Assembly: GCA_022605955.1 (NCBI GenBank)
Contig: JAKCOZ010000005.1
Span: 54,809,762-54,873,761 of the forward strand
DNA length: 64,000 nt
Source of the DNA: Rallus limicola
Taxonomy: Eukaryota; Chordata; Aves; Gruiformes; Rallidae
Direction: 5' to 3'
Below are positions 10,990 to 24,136 of the stretch, one piece after another. The notes beneath the pieces are model-generated. The model made no database searches. It saw nothing but the letters and a program-made list of their open reading frames with translations, and was not told the origin of the DNA. The first letter of the stretch is position 1. Each line of letters starts with the position of its first letter. The position numbers and the translations under genes are program-made.

Positions 10990-11697
10990 TGCCTGTGCTG
11001 TATCCTCAGGCTTGGGGCAGAGCGGCTGGAGAGATCCCTGGGGGAAAAGGACCTGGGGGTGTTAGTTGACAGCTTGCTGAACACAAGCCAGCAGTGTGCC
11101 TGGGTGGCCAAGAAGGCCAACGGCATCCTGGCCTGTATGAGGAATAGTGTGACCATCAGGAGTAGGGAAGTGATAGTTCCGTTGTACTCAGCTCTGGTGA
11201 GGCCAAACCTTGAGTGCTGTGTCCAGTTTTGGGCCCCTCACTACAGGAAGGGCATTGAGATGCTGGAGCATGTCCAGAGGAGAGCGATGAAGCTGCTGCA
11301 GGGTGTGGAGCACAAGTCCTGTGAGGAGCAGCTGAGGGAGCTGGGGCTTTTTAGTCTTGAGAAAAGGAGGCTGAGGGGAGACCTCATCGCTCTCTGTAAG
11401 GTGGTTGCAGAGATGTTGGGGTTGGTCTCTTCTCTCAGCAATAGGATGAGAGGAAATGGCTTAAAATTGCCCCAGGGGAGATTTAGGTCAGGTATCAGGA
11501 AGAATTTCTGTACTGAAAGGTTTGTCAAGTATTGAAACAGGCTGCCCAGGGAGGTGGTGGAGTCACCATCTCTGGAGGGATTTAAAAGTTGTGTAGATGA
11601 AGTGTTCAGGGACATGATCTAGAGGTGGCTGGGCAGGGTTAGCCTGTGGTTGGACTCTATGATCTAAAGGCTCTCTCCCAACCTGATTCTGTGATTC
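10990..11697 (+). mobile_element. CR1 LINE 3' portion with ORF2 C-terminal remnant
   Basis: An open stretch encodes the CR1 ORF2 C-terminus ([53 protein letters not shown]). A 3' UTR and a gattctgtgattcc tail follow. The 5' part is missing, so it cannot move. Confidence 0.92.
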
Positions 11698-12289
11698 CTA
11701 GATAGCCAGGAAAAGAAGAGGAGATGTATTTAGAAGAATTAGACACCCATGGCTGACTCAGTTTCAATGGTATTTAGCTATTTGTCTCTCTCAGGCTTTA
11801 TTGAAAATCCCAGGCAGAGCAGGAGCTGGAAATCACAGCCAAAGGCCCAAATCAAACTGGAGCCTCCAGGACAGCTGCCCAGCATGGAGTTTCTCTGTCC
11901 TGCTTTCACCTCTCTCTTTTTGGCACCCCTGAACATATAACCCATTACAGCATCTCTCCAACCTTCACGGGGAAAACCGCTCCTCGGAGAAAGCCCACAC
12001 GCTGCGTGAGATTTCACAGACAAGCCAAGCACACAAAGCCCAACGCAGAGAAGGAAGGAGGAGAGAAGTGATTTTCACAAGAAAGGAGGACTGCTCATGG
12101 CTAATGAGTCCATCTCTGAAGTCTGTGTTTTAAAAATGCCCCTGAGAAGTTTGCTGATAAACACGGTCATCGTGTGTGAGCTGGAAATACCATGAGAGCT
12201 TTGAATTCGACGCTGAGGGTATGCTGGAAAGGTCAATGATTTAATGGGCTGGAACAATTAATCTGGCACTTGTCTATACACCTGTCCTC

Positions 12290-12720
12290 TTAATGATGTG
12301 ACACATCTCCCTTCTGTGTTCCCATCTGTCAACAATTAAGCTATAATTGCTGGAAATGCAATTTATCTCAGATAGAGCTGATTAGTTTTCCAATAATCGT
12401 GTTGCCAGCATTGCGGAAGAGTGCTGCCCACGGAGAAGAGCGTGTGGACCAGTCAATCCATATCACAGGCTGCGCAGAGAAGAGACACTGAGCATTAATT
12501 TTTCAATTTATGGTGTGCAAAATTTTCTCTTTTGGAGGGGGTTAAACCAGCAAACCTGCTTTCTTCTTCTGCTGCTCACAACTGTTTGACAGTGCAGCCC
12601 TCAATTGCATTAATTCAGCATAACCCGTCGAGAGGGAAGCAGCAACTCATCCTGTTCTCATGTTTTCTAACATCCTTCTCAGAGGCTGGAAACAAAATTG
12701 TTTTCTCTGTTGGTAAAGGT
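12290..12720. other. Possible conserved noncoding element
   Basis: An AT-rich block with dense homeodomain-like words (caattaag, attaatttttc, caattgcattaattc) and no repeat signature. The call rests on its look only and needs an alignment. Confidence 0.25.
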
Positions 12721-13177
12721 GAAATGTAGAAATGTAGGCTTTTATATAAATTACAGAAGATGAAAACAACCCCACCGCACAATGTGTGTGCTGCAACTCA
12801 GCAAGGAAGACTTTACAGAGCTGTTTTTCTGTGAATACCTCCTGATTCCAACTGCTTGATATTAGCTCATCATCTGAAGGCTGAGTCATTACAGCCAACT
12901 ATGGAGAGGATGAAACTTGCCACTCGGTTTAGCTGAGCACACAGAGCTTTAATCCACATCACGCACCACAAACCCCAGTGGCTGTATTTTAGCAGAGCCC
13001 CCCCCCACCCCAGCCTTGTCCCCAGCATGCGTCCCCAGGGAGGAGAGGATGGAGCAGTGCTGCATCCTGGCTGGGATGAGATTTGAAGGGTAACAATGAG
13101 GAAACCTGCCTGGGGAGTGATTTTGGTGTTGCGTGGTCAGAGGAGGAAGAGCCAAGAGGGGAAGTTTCCAAGCAGGG

Positions 13178-13529
13178 AATCACAGAATGTTAGGGGTTGG
13201 AAGGGACCTCCAGAGATCATCAGGTCCAACCCCTCTGCCAAAGCAGGGTTCCTAGGACAGGTCACACAGGTCAGCGTCCAGATGGGGCTTTAATATCTCC
13301 ATAGAAGGAGACTCCACACCCCCCTGGGCAGCCTGTCCCAGGGCTCCCTCACCCTCACTGGGGAAAAGTTCTTCCCCATATTGGTGTGGAACTTCCTGTG
13401 CCCCAACTTGAGGCCATTGCCCCTTGTCCTGTCCCCACAGACACTGAGAAGAGGCTGGCCATTTCCCCCTGTGTCCCACACTTCAGATATTTATAAACAC
13501 TGATCTGATTCCCTCTCAGTCTTCTGGAA
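13178..13529 (-). mobile_element. CR1 3' end, inverted
   Basis: Begins aatcacagaatgttaggggt and runs through aagggacctccagagatcat, tcactggggaaaagttcttc and atatttataaacactgatc, all standard CR1 3' UTR words read on the opposite strand. Confidence 0.85.
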
Positions 13530-16230
13530 GAAGAGTGGGGTCCATCTGTTTGAATTTAGGGCTCACAAAGGGCTGCAAAGCCTCTCTCCTGATAGCTAGA
13601 AAGGTGCCTTTGTGGCTATCACACACCAACCACCCCGCCTTGAGACAAGGCTGGACCCATCCCGTTCATCAAGCGTGTCTCCACTGAGGAGCCATGCTGA
13701 GGCACAGGCTGCTGGGCCCAGATGCAGTGCCTTCAGAGAATTCCCCTTATCAGTTTTCACCCAAATGACAAAGAATGGAGATTTTATGTGGGTAATGACA
13801 TGGCTCTGGGTATCAGCGTACAGCACAGCTCTGAAGTGAGGGGAGATGTGGGTCAGATAGATCCCAGGCCCCAAAACACAAGGACATTGGCCTATCCCAG
13901 TGAAATGGTTCAAGGGTGTTTCTGTTGGTATGAACACGGCCAGAGCCACACCAGTTCCTCCAGCTCAGGATCAGCTGAACCGGTTTTGCTGAAATGTTGA
14001 ATCAAACCGATAATGCTCAGCACTGGGGGAAGTCAGCACTAGCAGCTAATGTCTGGCAAAATCATTAGCAATTAAATGAGCAACTTAAACGAGGAAGTGT
14101 CCATGAATCTTACCTCGGTATTTAAAAAAGCAGGAAGGTTTTCCAGGGATCTTGCAGCCAGGGTTGCTCTGATATCTGTTACTGTTACCGAGCAGGAAAA
14201 TGCTTTACTTACACTTAGTAAAGGGAGGTGTTAAGTAAATAAAGGTGAACAAAGCCGTGCTGTAACTGGATCTCATGGCGTAGCCTGGATCAGTGTCATT
14301 TTCTAACCTCCCTGGGCTCTGCCCCGCCTGGTGCTCAGGGTATCTGACACAAGTTTTCATCATGCAACATCCTCCTTTCTCAACACACACACACATTCAA
14401 AAGCAGCAAAAAAACCCCCATCATCAAAGGCACTGGGATATATCTAGTAACCTTATTAAAGCCTTTATCTGCCCGGCCTCACTGGGAAGGTGTGTGACAG
14501 GCAACTGGGATTGCTTCAATCTGCTTACTCAAAGCTGCCAGAGAAAAGCACCCAAGAACATCGGCTTGAGCAGCTCTGTTTCAGGCTGTACATGAAGATT
14601 AAAGTATTATCAGCAGCTTGGAAAATATCAACCGTGGCACATTTTGGTTTGTCTAACTAGGTATCCCCAGACTGTGCAGTGATAACACAGCCCTAGACCT
14701 GTTGCTTTCCAATGCTGGAGGCAGAGATTAAGCTCATGCGGTTTTCAGCCTTTTTAAAAATAATTCCTCAGCAAGGTCAAGAGATGGCAAGGGTCCTCTG
14801 ATGAATAAAGAGGAAGGAGGCAACTCCTTCTCTTCCAAGCCTCTTTACCTGCTCTCTGTATGAGATGTTGCCCTTTCTGGCACATCCCTTCCCTCTCAGT
14901 CATGCTGGTGCAGGGATCTCTGGCCCAGGGGCAACACCATCCATCTCCACCGATGGGATGGAGCTGCCCACAGATACCTCCTGTTCTTCCAGGAGTAGGA
15001 AAAAGGTTTCTTGCTTGCTTAGCGCAAGGGTTGCAGCTTTTTGCCACCTACTGACATGTTGTGGGAACGGCTCATCCTGTGAATTCCAGCAGAAAGGCTG
15101 AGTTGCACACTGGCTCTGGCTGATCATGCATCCAGCATTGTCAGAGCAGCCCACAAAGATGAAAGTGAGAGTAAATATGGCACTTGGCACACCGACAGGA
15201 GAGCAACAATTATTTAATTGGCTGTTCCTCACTACAATACTCTCCTTGCCCCATCCCTTGAGCACCTTGTTTCATCACCCAGAGAGCAGGAATGTGGGGG
15301 AACGGTGCATCTCATTTTCAGAACAAAGCCTTGGCTTCTTCCCCTCCTATGTTTCCCCCAGTTTTCCCCTTCATCTTCCCCTAAAGTCGCTGCCTGGCTT
15401 AGACCCCTACCTATGGGAACTTCCTTCTTCCCTAGCTCCACTGAGGGCTTGTGATCAGAGGCCAGGTCTCTGCAGATCCCTGCACATTGCTTAAGCTTCA
15501 CTTAAATCCTGTTTCGATGGTTTAAGCAATGCACAAAGCGAACAGAGCTAACTCATTGCTCAGAGTGGACTTCAGCCTCCATGAGGGAGCTGACATGTGT
15601 TGGTGTCTCCTGCCAGAGATGCTGAATGATGGAGGTGTCGTCTCTGCAGAGGCAGTTTTGATGTGGCTCTCATCCTCTCCTGCAGTGAAGCTCAGCTGAG
15701 CTGACTCCCCTCTGTCCTTAACAAGCAGGCTCACCCTTGGCCTCTGGAAATACAAGCCTTGACAAAGTGTCCTCAGTACTAAGACATACCTGTGCCCATC
15801 CTGGGAAGCCTTAAATCTGGGCAGTCCTTCACCTGCTCAGAGATTCTCTCACTTCTGTCCACAGAGCTTTCCTTCTCCTTCACCCCCACCAGACACGTGC
15901 TTTGGTAACAGACATCCCCAGGGATGGGGTAGAGGGAAAACATGATTTATGGCTGACCCAGCCTCAAAATTCCCTGTTCCTCTTAAGCCAACCTGAGACA
16001 TAGCAGATACCCATGCTGGCATGAGCTGGGGGTCCAGGCAGACTGCAACCAACCCATTTAATCAAACCAGGCTTAATGCAGCACGTGATTTAACACCCAA
16101 AGTACTTTATGAGCTTGGTACTCAATTAAAATGCTAAGTAACAACAGTTCTAGGAGAAGAGGGGAGCAAGAAAGCACCAGTTCTGCAGACACCCCTTGCA
16201 GAAACCTGGGGACCAAGCTCTTGCCTCTGC

Positions 16231-16570
16231 TGCCAGTGGTTTAATCCCAACATCGTGGCTTAATCCCAGCCAGCAGCTAAACACCACATAGGCTTGCTCA
16301 CTCCCCCCACGGCAGGATGGGGGAGAGAAATGGAAGAGTAAAAGTGAGAAAACGCATGGGTTGAGATAAATTGCCCCCTCCCAACTCCTCATGTCCCCCT
16401 CCCAGCCTCCTCACTGGTGGGGTGAGGAGCAGAGAAGCCCTCTGCTCTGTGTAAGCACTGCTCAGCAATAAAAAAAGCATCCTGGTGTTTACCAACGTGG
16501 TTTTCATCATAAATCTGAACCACTCAGAATTTGAGGAGAATTAACTCTATCCTGGCCAAAACCTGTTGCA
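16231..16570 (+). mobile_element. Degraded LTR-like element
   Basis: It holds words common in avian LTRs: gtggtttaatccca, gccagcagctaaacaccaca, gcatgggttgagataaat, and the end ttaactctatcctggccaaa. The 5' words gtgg-tttaatccca and gtgg-cttaatccca occur twice, 19 bases apart. No target duplication is visible. Confidence 0.6.
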
Positions 16571-17090
16571 GACACCACCCAAAAGCAATCAGCGTGGCTC
16601 TCAGTTTATGTCTGCAGCCCAAAAATAGGCTGAGCTCGAAAGCCAGGCAGTCCTTCTAGTTAACATACAAATTGCCTCCTTCAGTTTAGCAGAGCTGACC
16701 TCAAAAATACAGCTTTTTGCCACACAAAGCCTCCCTTGTGAGGCTTGCTGGGGCTGGTTTTTCTTACAGTGCTTCTCTGTCTTGAAAAAAAAATAAATTC
16801 TACCCAAGCTTCATTCATTTCACTACATCACACTACACAGTGACCATGAGCTCTTTACTCTTTCAGTGTCCTGGGGACTGATAAAATAACATGCTTAAAG
16901 CTTTTTTTTTTTTTTTTTAATTAGCATATGGAGCTGACATGGGTCTGGATGGGTTTTTTCCAAACTTGACACTTAAGAAGTAGAGATTTTTTTTTTTGGA
17001 GCAAAATGTGTTTTGTTTAAAAATGTGTCTGTAGGTCTTTGCAAAAGCTGTTTTATTAGTTGCACTTTTCCCTAAGGATTCCCTGCTCTT

Positions 17091-17243
17091 AATCACAGGA
17101 TCACAGAGTCACCAGGTTGGAAAAGTCCTCTAAGATCATCAAGTCCAACCGTTCCTATCCTGTGCTAAACCAGATCCCTGAGCACCTCATCTCCCCGTCT
17201 GTTAAACACACCCAGGGGCAGGGACTCAACCCCCTCCCTGGGA
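17091..17243 (-). mobile_element. CR1 3' end fragment, inverted
   Basis: The ggttggaaaagtcctctaag and cctgtgctaaaccagatccc blocks match those at 62286-62740 and, inverted, 24040-24130, so it is the same CR1 subfamily. Confidence 0.85.
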
Positions 17244-19206
17244 AAACAAGCTTAAAAGACAAGTTTAAGAGGAGGGTTCTGGGTTGGGGGTTTGATTTAT
17301 TGAAAGCCCAATTTTTAGCCCTGAAATGATATTATCTCTGTTTTGGTACAGGTAATTTCTCACAGTGATCGAGCCAAATGATGTTACTAAACAGAACCAC
17401 AAAAACCTGGGGAAAAAAAAATAAAAAAGGACTGTGCTAATGCTAGAGCAGGGAAAATAAAAGGCAAAGCCCAAGGAGTCCCTTCAATCTTTACCCTCAC
17501 TTTTGTCTACAACCCTTACTTTCAACCTTTATTTTGAATTTTCTCATCCCCAAGGCTCTCCAGGTCCACTTCACTGTTGTGAGCAGAATGACTAGAAGCA
17601 GCCATAAAGCCAAAAAATAAAAAACCAAACAAAAAAAAAGATTAAATTCTTCCTGCAGATCCTAAATCTTTTCTTTTTTCTTTGCTGAAGGATTACCCAC
17701 TAGAACCTCCTTTGGAAGCTGAGGGTGAGGAGCTGGGAACAGCCTGTTGCCACACTGGGTTTTGATAACTGCTTCCTTCATCCTTTGGGCATGTTACATC
17801 GCTCTGCCCTCATTTTATTTTGGGTTTGGTTGGTTGTTTTTTTTCCCTCCTCCCTCCCATCTTCCAAGAGAAGATGATACTTAATTAACTACCTGCAGGG
17901 ATCTTGTGCAGCTCAGTTAATGTTCGGAAATTGCTTTGAAGGCAGCCAGCCTTGCACAGGTTCTGAGGATGAGAGGCTCCTCCCTTTCCAATCCTGTTAC
18001 ACCCACACGCTGCTCTTGGCCCCAGGAGCTTGATCTGACATCCCCACAGTGGCGACTGGTCCCACCTGCTGTTTGCAGCATCTGACACCACAGCATTGGC
18101 TTTTTCCATGCTTAAGCAACCAGGTTTCCCATCAAAGTTCTAACATACAGAGATGGCTCCAGGCATAGACAAGATAAGCCATGTCCTAGAGAAAAACAGT
18201 GATGAGGAGGTAAAGCCACCTTGGTCCTGCTGGTGCTGGAGACCTGGACAGCATGGTGGATGTGGCTCAAAAATTAGGCTATATGGGGCTGGAGGCAGCT
18301 TCTTCACCAGCCAGGTCCTCAGTCCTCTGACTTGTTTTCCTAGTTCTGCCCTGCTTTCTTACTTTCTACTATCCCATGGCAAGAGCTTGTGTCTGAGCCC
18401 CCATGTTTGGTGCATCAAACCTGAGGTTTTCCTCCATCTCACCAAATGTCCAGGAAAAGAGATGGGGGCGCAAATCCACAGTTAGGAGAGCAGCTCTGCA
18501 GAGCTTGGGGAAACACTTCCATCTCTGGAGCTTTACACCAGGATAGCAATGCTGAGATACCATTTCATCAGTTCCCTTCTCACAACTTCCATCCCTTTAA
18601 AAGACCTTCACATGGCAAAGGCTCAGTGAACACATGCACCAGCCTGTGTCGATGGGAGGTTGTTGGTGACCTGCAAGAGCAGGAATGAGCTTTATGGCCT
18701 CATGAGAGCACCTGGTTTGTAGGGGGTGATGGGTATGTCAGCCTGTGAAGGTGGCACAGGGCTTCCCTTTAAGTAAAGTGGGAGAGCCTATGATTTTGCA
18801 GCTGTAGGGTCAGATGTTTGGTCTCCTGTCTGTTGGACTGTGGCCTCTACAGGATGTCACTTCTGGACAGGGGGCTTGAAGGACCTGGGACATAGCCAGT
18901 GCAAAGCATCTTCACTTACCATGGGAAAACAGATGTTCAGCTGCACATAATATAATGTTAGCCACCATTTTTGCTCTTTTGATGCAATACACTGATGAGT
19001 TTTCTGCTTCACATGTTTCAATTGTAGCAGCCTGGTCCTCATCTGTGTAAGAAGGAAAAGAAATAATTACCAAATAATAATAAAAATAAAAAATTCTATT
19101 AAGCCACCCCCAAAAAAGCCTGAGAAGACTCCTGAGTATCTGTCTGAGGTGGCATTAAGCAGCTGAGGAAAAAGGATTTAATTTATCATCAAAGCAAAGT
19201 CCTGTC

Positions 19207-19279
19207 AGTGGTTATGATACGGAAATAGTTAAAACGAATGGAAGTGGTTATGGCATGGAAAGAGTTAACATGAATGAGG
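19207..19279 (+). repeat. Degenerate 36-bp tandem duplication
   Basis: ggttatgatacggaaatagt at 19210 and ggttatggcatggaaagagt at 19246, each followed by a related taa-a-gaatg stretch. Confidence 0.75.
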
Positions 19280-20305
19280 TCTTACCTCTTCCTTTCCCAG
19301 CTTCCAAGTGTTCTGCTTCTGTAACTGATGCTCTGTTCAGGCACAGAAAGACCTGCCTTTGTGCTCACACCGAGGACTGGAGCAGGGTGAGGAGATCTGG
19401 AGCAGCGAGGCAACCTGTGCTAACAAAAACCTCCCAAGAGAACCATCGCTCTCAACCCAGATGTGCTCACATACAGGCCCCATACCCAGGAAATAACACC
19501 CGCTGTGGCAACACCACCCTTTTGTGTCACTTGTTTGTAGGGAACAGAGGCTTTGGGTTGATGGGACTGTTGGTCATTAAGGGCTGTTTTTGCAAAGAGG
19601 CATGAGGAGGGCATTATAAAATTGGGCTCAGCACACCAAAGCACTTCTATTCAGACTGTTTCTGTCACAAGCAAAATAATTAAATGCTTTTAGGGCAACA
19701 TTTCCCCTGAAGTGACTTCCCTTCAGTGGGGGATATGCAGATTCCCCTATCAGGCAGCACCGGGGAGCTGGGTAGGAAGTGAAGTCCTGCTTGTCATCCA
19801 GACCTCCACTCCCGCAGGGATGCCTTGGGCCAGCACCACCAGCTGCGCCAGCCCATGGCTACCATCTCCTAGCCATTCCCCAACAGCTTGCTTTGATGTC
19901 CAGGTGTAACTCCATTCAGCAGAGCTGGTTTCTTCGATCAGCTTAGAAATCAGGCCTCGAGACAGGATGCTTCCAGCACAGGGCATTTCAAAGAACCCAG
20001 AAAAAAGGTGACTTTTTTTAAAGAGACAAACAAAAAGATCCCAGGCAGAACACTAAAACAGCCACCACACCCCAATGCAGGGACAAAAAGCTCATGCTTT
20101 TTTTCACAGCATGGGAGCACCCCCACCTTCCCACTGTCACAAGAGGAAAGGCTTTACTTGGGTAACCACAAATATAAATGCACACGAAGCTCCTAACCTT
20201 GAGGAGAAACATCCTTGCCTTCAGAGAACAGCCAGGGCCCAAACTCCTGGAGAAACAAGGGCATTACCCACACAATTTAAACCTGTTGACATGAAACAGA
20301 GGACA

Positions 20306-20371
20306 GGTAGAGGACGGGTAGAGTTGGACTCAATGATCTTGAAGGTCTTTTCCAACCTTGTGATTCTGTGA
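20306..20371 (+). repeat. Short CR1 3' tail
   Basis: Contains gttggactcaatgatcttga and tccaaccttgtgattctgtg, the end of the CR1 3' UTR. Confidence 0.75.
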
Positions 20372-22321
20372 AACCCATCCTTTTTCTCCTAAGATAAACA
20401 TCTTGGGTTAAATGTGCTGGAAGATGGAGAGAGCGGAGCCTGGTTTGAACGAACCACGTGGGCTCTTTCCCCATCCCCTGAGGTGACATTATCTTAGGCT
20501 GTTCAGCTTCTGCCCAGGTTCCCAACCTGCAATGTCTTCTCCTGCAGCCATACGTTACCTAAAGGTTTAAGAGTCATTTCCAGCCAATGTATTTCTCTCT
20601 GTGGTGGTTTTTCAGAGATGTACATGGACTTGGGCTCAAGTTCCCTTCAGAGGCCTCTTGAGGGACTTGAGCACCACCATATTTCAGGACTGAAGAAGAT
20701 GAAGCAAAGCTGTGGCTCTGAGGAGGGAGCCCTGAGCATCCTTCTCCTTGAAATGCTTTGGAGTGGATGCAGCTGGCTCAGGGGGACACAGCCCTCACCT
20801 CAGGTTTTTCCTACCCAAAAGACAAGGGCTCTTGCACAAATTTTCACCATTTTTTCCCCATTTCAGTGACTGGCCAGAACCAAACAATAATCCCAAAAGC
20901 CTTTGTAAGAAAGAATAAGCTTTACTAAAAGGAAACAAGTGAGTTTTCAAATGGAAAATTAGGTTTTATAATTTCAGGTTTCCTTGGTAAAGCTTAATCT
21001 TATTTACCAAGAAGGATTTGGCAGGTGCAAATAATTCCCTGCTGCTGAACATGAACAAAATGATCTGCCTGGTTAAACTATCCCGGAGGAGGCTCAGCTC
21101 AGCAACAGGTCAGAGCACCCAGAAGATGCCTGTAAGAGAAAGATGTGGTCCTTCCCTGGCCATGTGGACATCAGCACAGGGGACACAGTGAACACAGAAC
21201 CTGGGGGCAACTTCTTGAGAAGTCCCTCTGCCTTCCTGCTGCTCTGGGAGAGTCATTGGGGCCGCATCACGCTGGGAAAAGAAAGGTTGCTCAGAGGTGG
21301 CTGGAATCCCAGAGGCTCAGGGATTTCTGTTCCTATGGAGCTGCACACAAGAGCAGGGTTTAATCAGGGTTTAACATCTGGGTTATTTTATAACTGAGTT
21401 GGAAGCCGCTCGATGGGAACCCTCCCAGGGAGGGCAGTGCGTGCTGCCAGCGTTCAGCTGAGACCTGCGGAGAGTTCCGAGGGCTGAGCTGCTCGCAGGT
21501 CATCACAGCCCATATGCAGAGGTCCACCTCTCCCTTCCTTTGCTCTCAGCCTTTCCTCTGCCAGCTGAACCTTTCTGGGAGCTGGTTCAGCTCACTATAC
21601 AAGATGAATAGGGTTGCTGAATATTCTCAGAGGAGGGCACACACCTGGCCTGCAGTCAGGACTGCTTTTTCACCCTGTTGCTCTCTGTCCACAGGCTCCA
21701 ATGGCCTGCTCTGCACAAAGAATTCCCATTTTCTGGTTAGCCTTCCAGGCATCACCTCCCAACCCTTTCAGGTTAACAGCCTCTGCAACAAACATCTCGT
21801 TTTTATGCTTTTCAGGCACAGATTATTTACAACACCCCCAAATTCTTCACCCCACCGCACTCCCCGCCCAAAAACCAGGCAGAAAGCCCATCTCCAGGCA
21901 AGCAGGACGCACAGGAGATAGTCTACCAGCTTCACACCTCTGATTATCCATCACTGCCTTCTCCTCCTAACCACCCCCTTTTCCCCAGCCGGGCAATCTG
22001 AGGGGTGAGTAACCAAACACATACTATCAATGAAGAACCTGTTTAACCCAGTTTGGTTTAACCTTAGTGCAAAGCACATGAAAATATGGAACCTACGTGG
22101 GTTTGTCTCCATCTTCTGCCCTATGGATCTGCTTTATCCATGAGCACAGCCTTATCTACCTGCTTTTCCTCTTATTTCCTATTAAAAACAAAGCAGAGAG
22201 ATTACACCTTTGCATCCCAACCTTCTCTTGCCTCATTTCTATGTAAAGCTCTTACCCGTCACACTGGGAAGCCCAAACCTCTGCTTCTGCTACAGATTAT
22301 TATTATTGTATCTCCCCTGTG

Positions 22322-22503
22322 AGGAGAGCCCTGGGACAGGCTGCTCAGGGGGGGTGTGGAGTCTCCTTCTCTGGAGATATTCCAGCCCTGTCTGGACAGT
22401 GACCTGTGTGACCTGTCCTAGGGACCTGCTTTGGCAGGGGGGTTGGATCTGATGATCTCTGGAGGTCCCTTCCAGCCCCTACCATCCTGTAACTCTGTGA
22501 TTA
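22322..22503 (+). mobile_element. CR1 3' end fragment
   Basis: Contains ccctgggacaggctgctcag through ggaggtcccttccagcccct and a ctgtaactctgtgatta tail. It is the forward form of the elements at 13178, 27145 and 58816. Confidence 0.85.
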
Positions 22504-23562
22504 TTCACCTAATGTGTCTGAGCTGGATTGTGCAGGCAGTGGTGGAGCAGACTCCCAGCAGAGCCCAGACACACCATTGATACTCCAGCACATCAGTAAG
22601 CAGCCTGGTCATACTTGTCAGACAAGGTGAGGAGTGGTGGTGGGGCACAGGCATGGGAGACAGCAGACTGGAAAGCAGTTGGAAGCTTTGCAGAGCCTTA
22701 CACTAGAGGCAAGGTCTTGAACCATGGGAAATTTTGCCTTCAGAAGGCGCCCAAGTGTTAACACAGAAAAAAAGTTGGCTCCTCTGAAGTGAATGTTTCT
22801 CTTGTAAAGACAAATCCTTTGAAGGGGGTCTGTATCCTGAGATTTTTGAGTAACCACCATGAATTCAGAGCAAGAAGGTGGAGAAGCCTGCCCTCTGCCC
22901 CCAGCACTGCATCCAGCCATTTACAGCCAAAACAATGCTGGAGTTCCCGTGGTCAGAGGAGGCAGACAAGCCTACAGCAACCAAATTAAACATGCAAGCC
23001 CATGGTAAGGAACAGTTTGTAAATTCAGTCCCAAGCCTGCAGGAAGCTGAGTGGTTGGAGACCAGCAAACACCTGACACTGTGTCTGAGAGCCACAACTT
23101 GCCTTTAGCCTCTAAATGTATTTAAAAAAAAATTAAAAATCTTTTTTTTATTCATTTCTAAGCAAGTCAAGCTGGTCTGTGGAAAAGCAGGCTGGAAAAG
23201 TGGGTGCCATTTAAATCATGCATAGCCTGGGGGTTAGGAAAGGTGTTCTTTGCTGTCGTTCAGTGCATGAATCCATGTGTGGGGGGATAAGCTGGCTGGG
23301 GTTAGCACAGCCTCATCATACACAAGGTTTTGGGGAGGGAATTCAGCATGCCAAACACACTAGGACTTTTTAATTCACCTTCACACGCTTCTTCATGCTG
23401 CTTTTTGAAACCAACCCGATTCCCTGTACCTGCTTCAAACCCTTCACCACCCCGGTCTGCAGGCACCTCAGTGAAACCTTGTGCTGGACAGCAGTAAGAA
23501 TTGGGGGAAATGGCCAAAATGCATGGGGGTGCGACTGCAGCTGTGGTTTTGTGCCCATGGGG

Positions 23563-24136
23563 TCCTGCTTGTATCAAAAATAGTGTGGTCAGTAGGTCTG
23601 GGAGGTGATTGTGCCCCTGTACTGGGCATTGGTGAGGCTGCACCTTGAGTGCTGGGTCCAGTTCTGGGCCCCTCACTACAAGAAGGACATTGAGGGCCTG
23701 GAGCGAGTCCAGAGAAGGGCAACCAGGCTGGGGAAGGGGCTGGAGGGCAAATCCTCTGAGGAGCAGCTGAGGGAGCTGGGGGTGTTCAGCCTGGAGAAGA
23801 GGAGGCTGAGGGGAGACCTTCTCCCCACCTCCCCTGCCCTGCCAGGAGGGTGCAGAGAGGTGGGCGCTGCTCTCTTCAGCCAGGGGACAGGAGCTGGGAC
23901 AAGGGGCAATGGGCTCAAGCTGTGCCAGGGCAGGGTCAGCTCAGCTGGGAGGGCAAAGTTCTTCCCTGGCAGAGTTGTCAGGGCCTGGTCCAGGCTGCCC
24001 AGGGAGGGGGCTGAGTCCCCAGCCCTGGGTGTGTTTAACAGAGGGGAGATGAGGTGCTCAGGGATCTGGTTTAGCACAGGACAGGAACGGTTGGACTTGA
24101 TGATCTTTTCCGACCTTGTGATTCTGTGATTCTGTG
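23563..24136 (+). mobile_element. CR1 LINE 3' portion with ORF2 remnant
   Basis: An open stretch encodes [17 protein letters not shown] and [16 protein letters not shown], the C-terminal end of CR1 ORF2, followed by 3' UTR and a tail of two gattctgt units. Confidence 0.9.
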
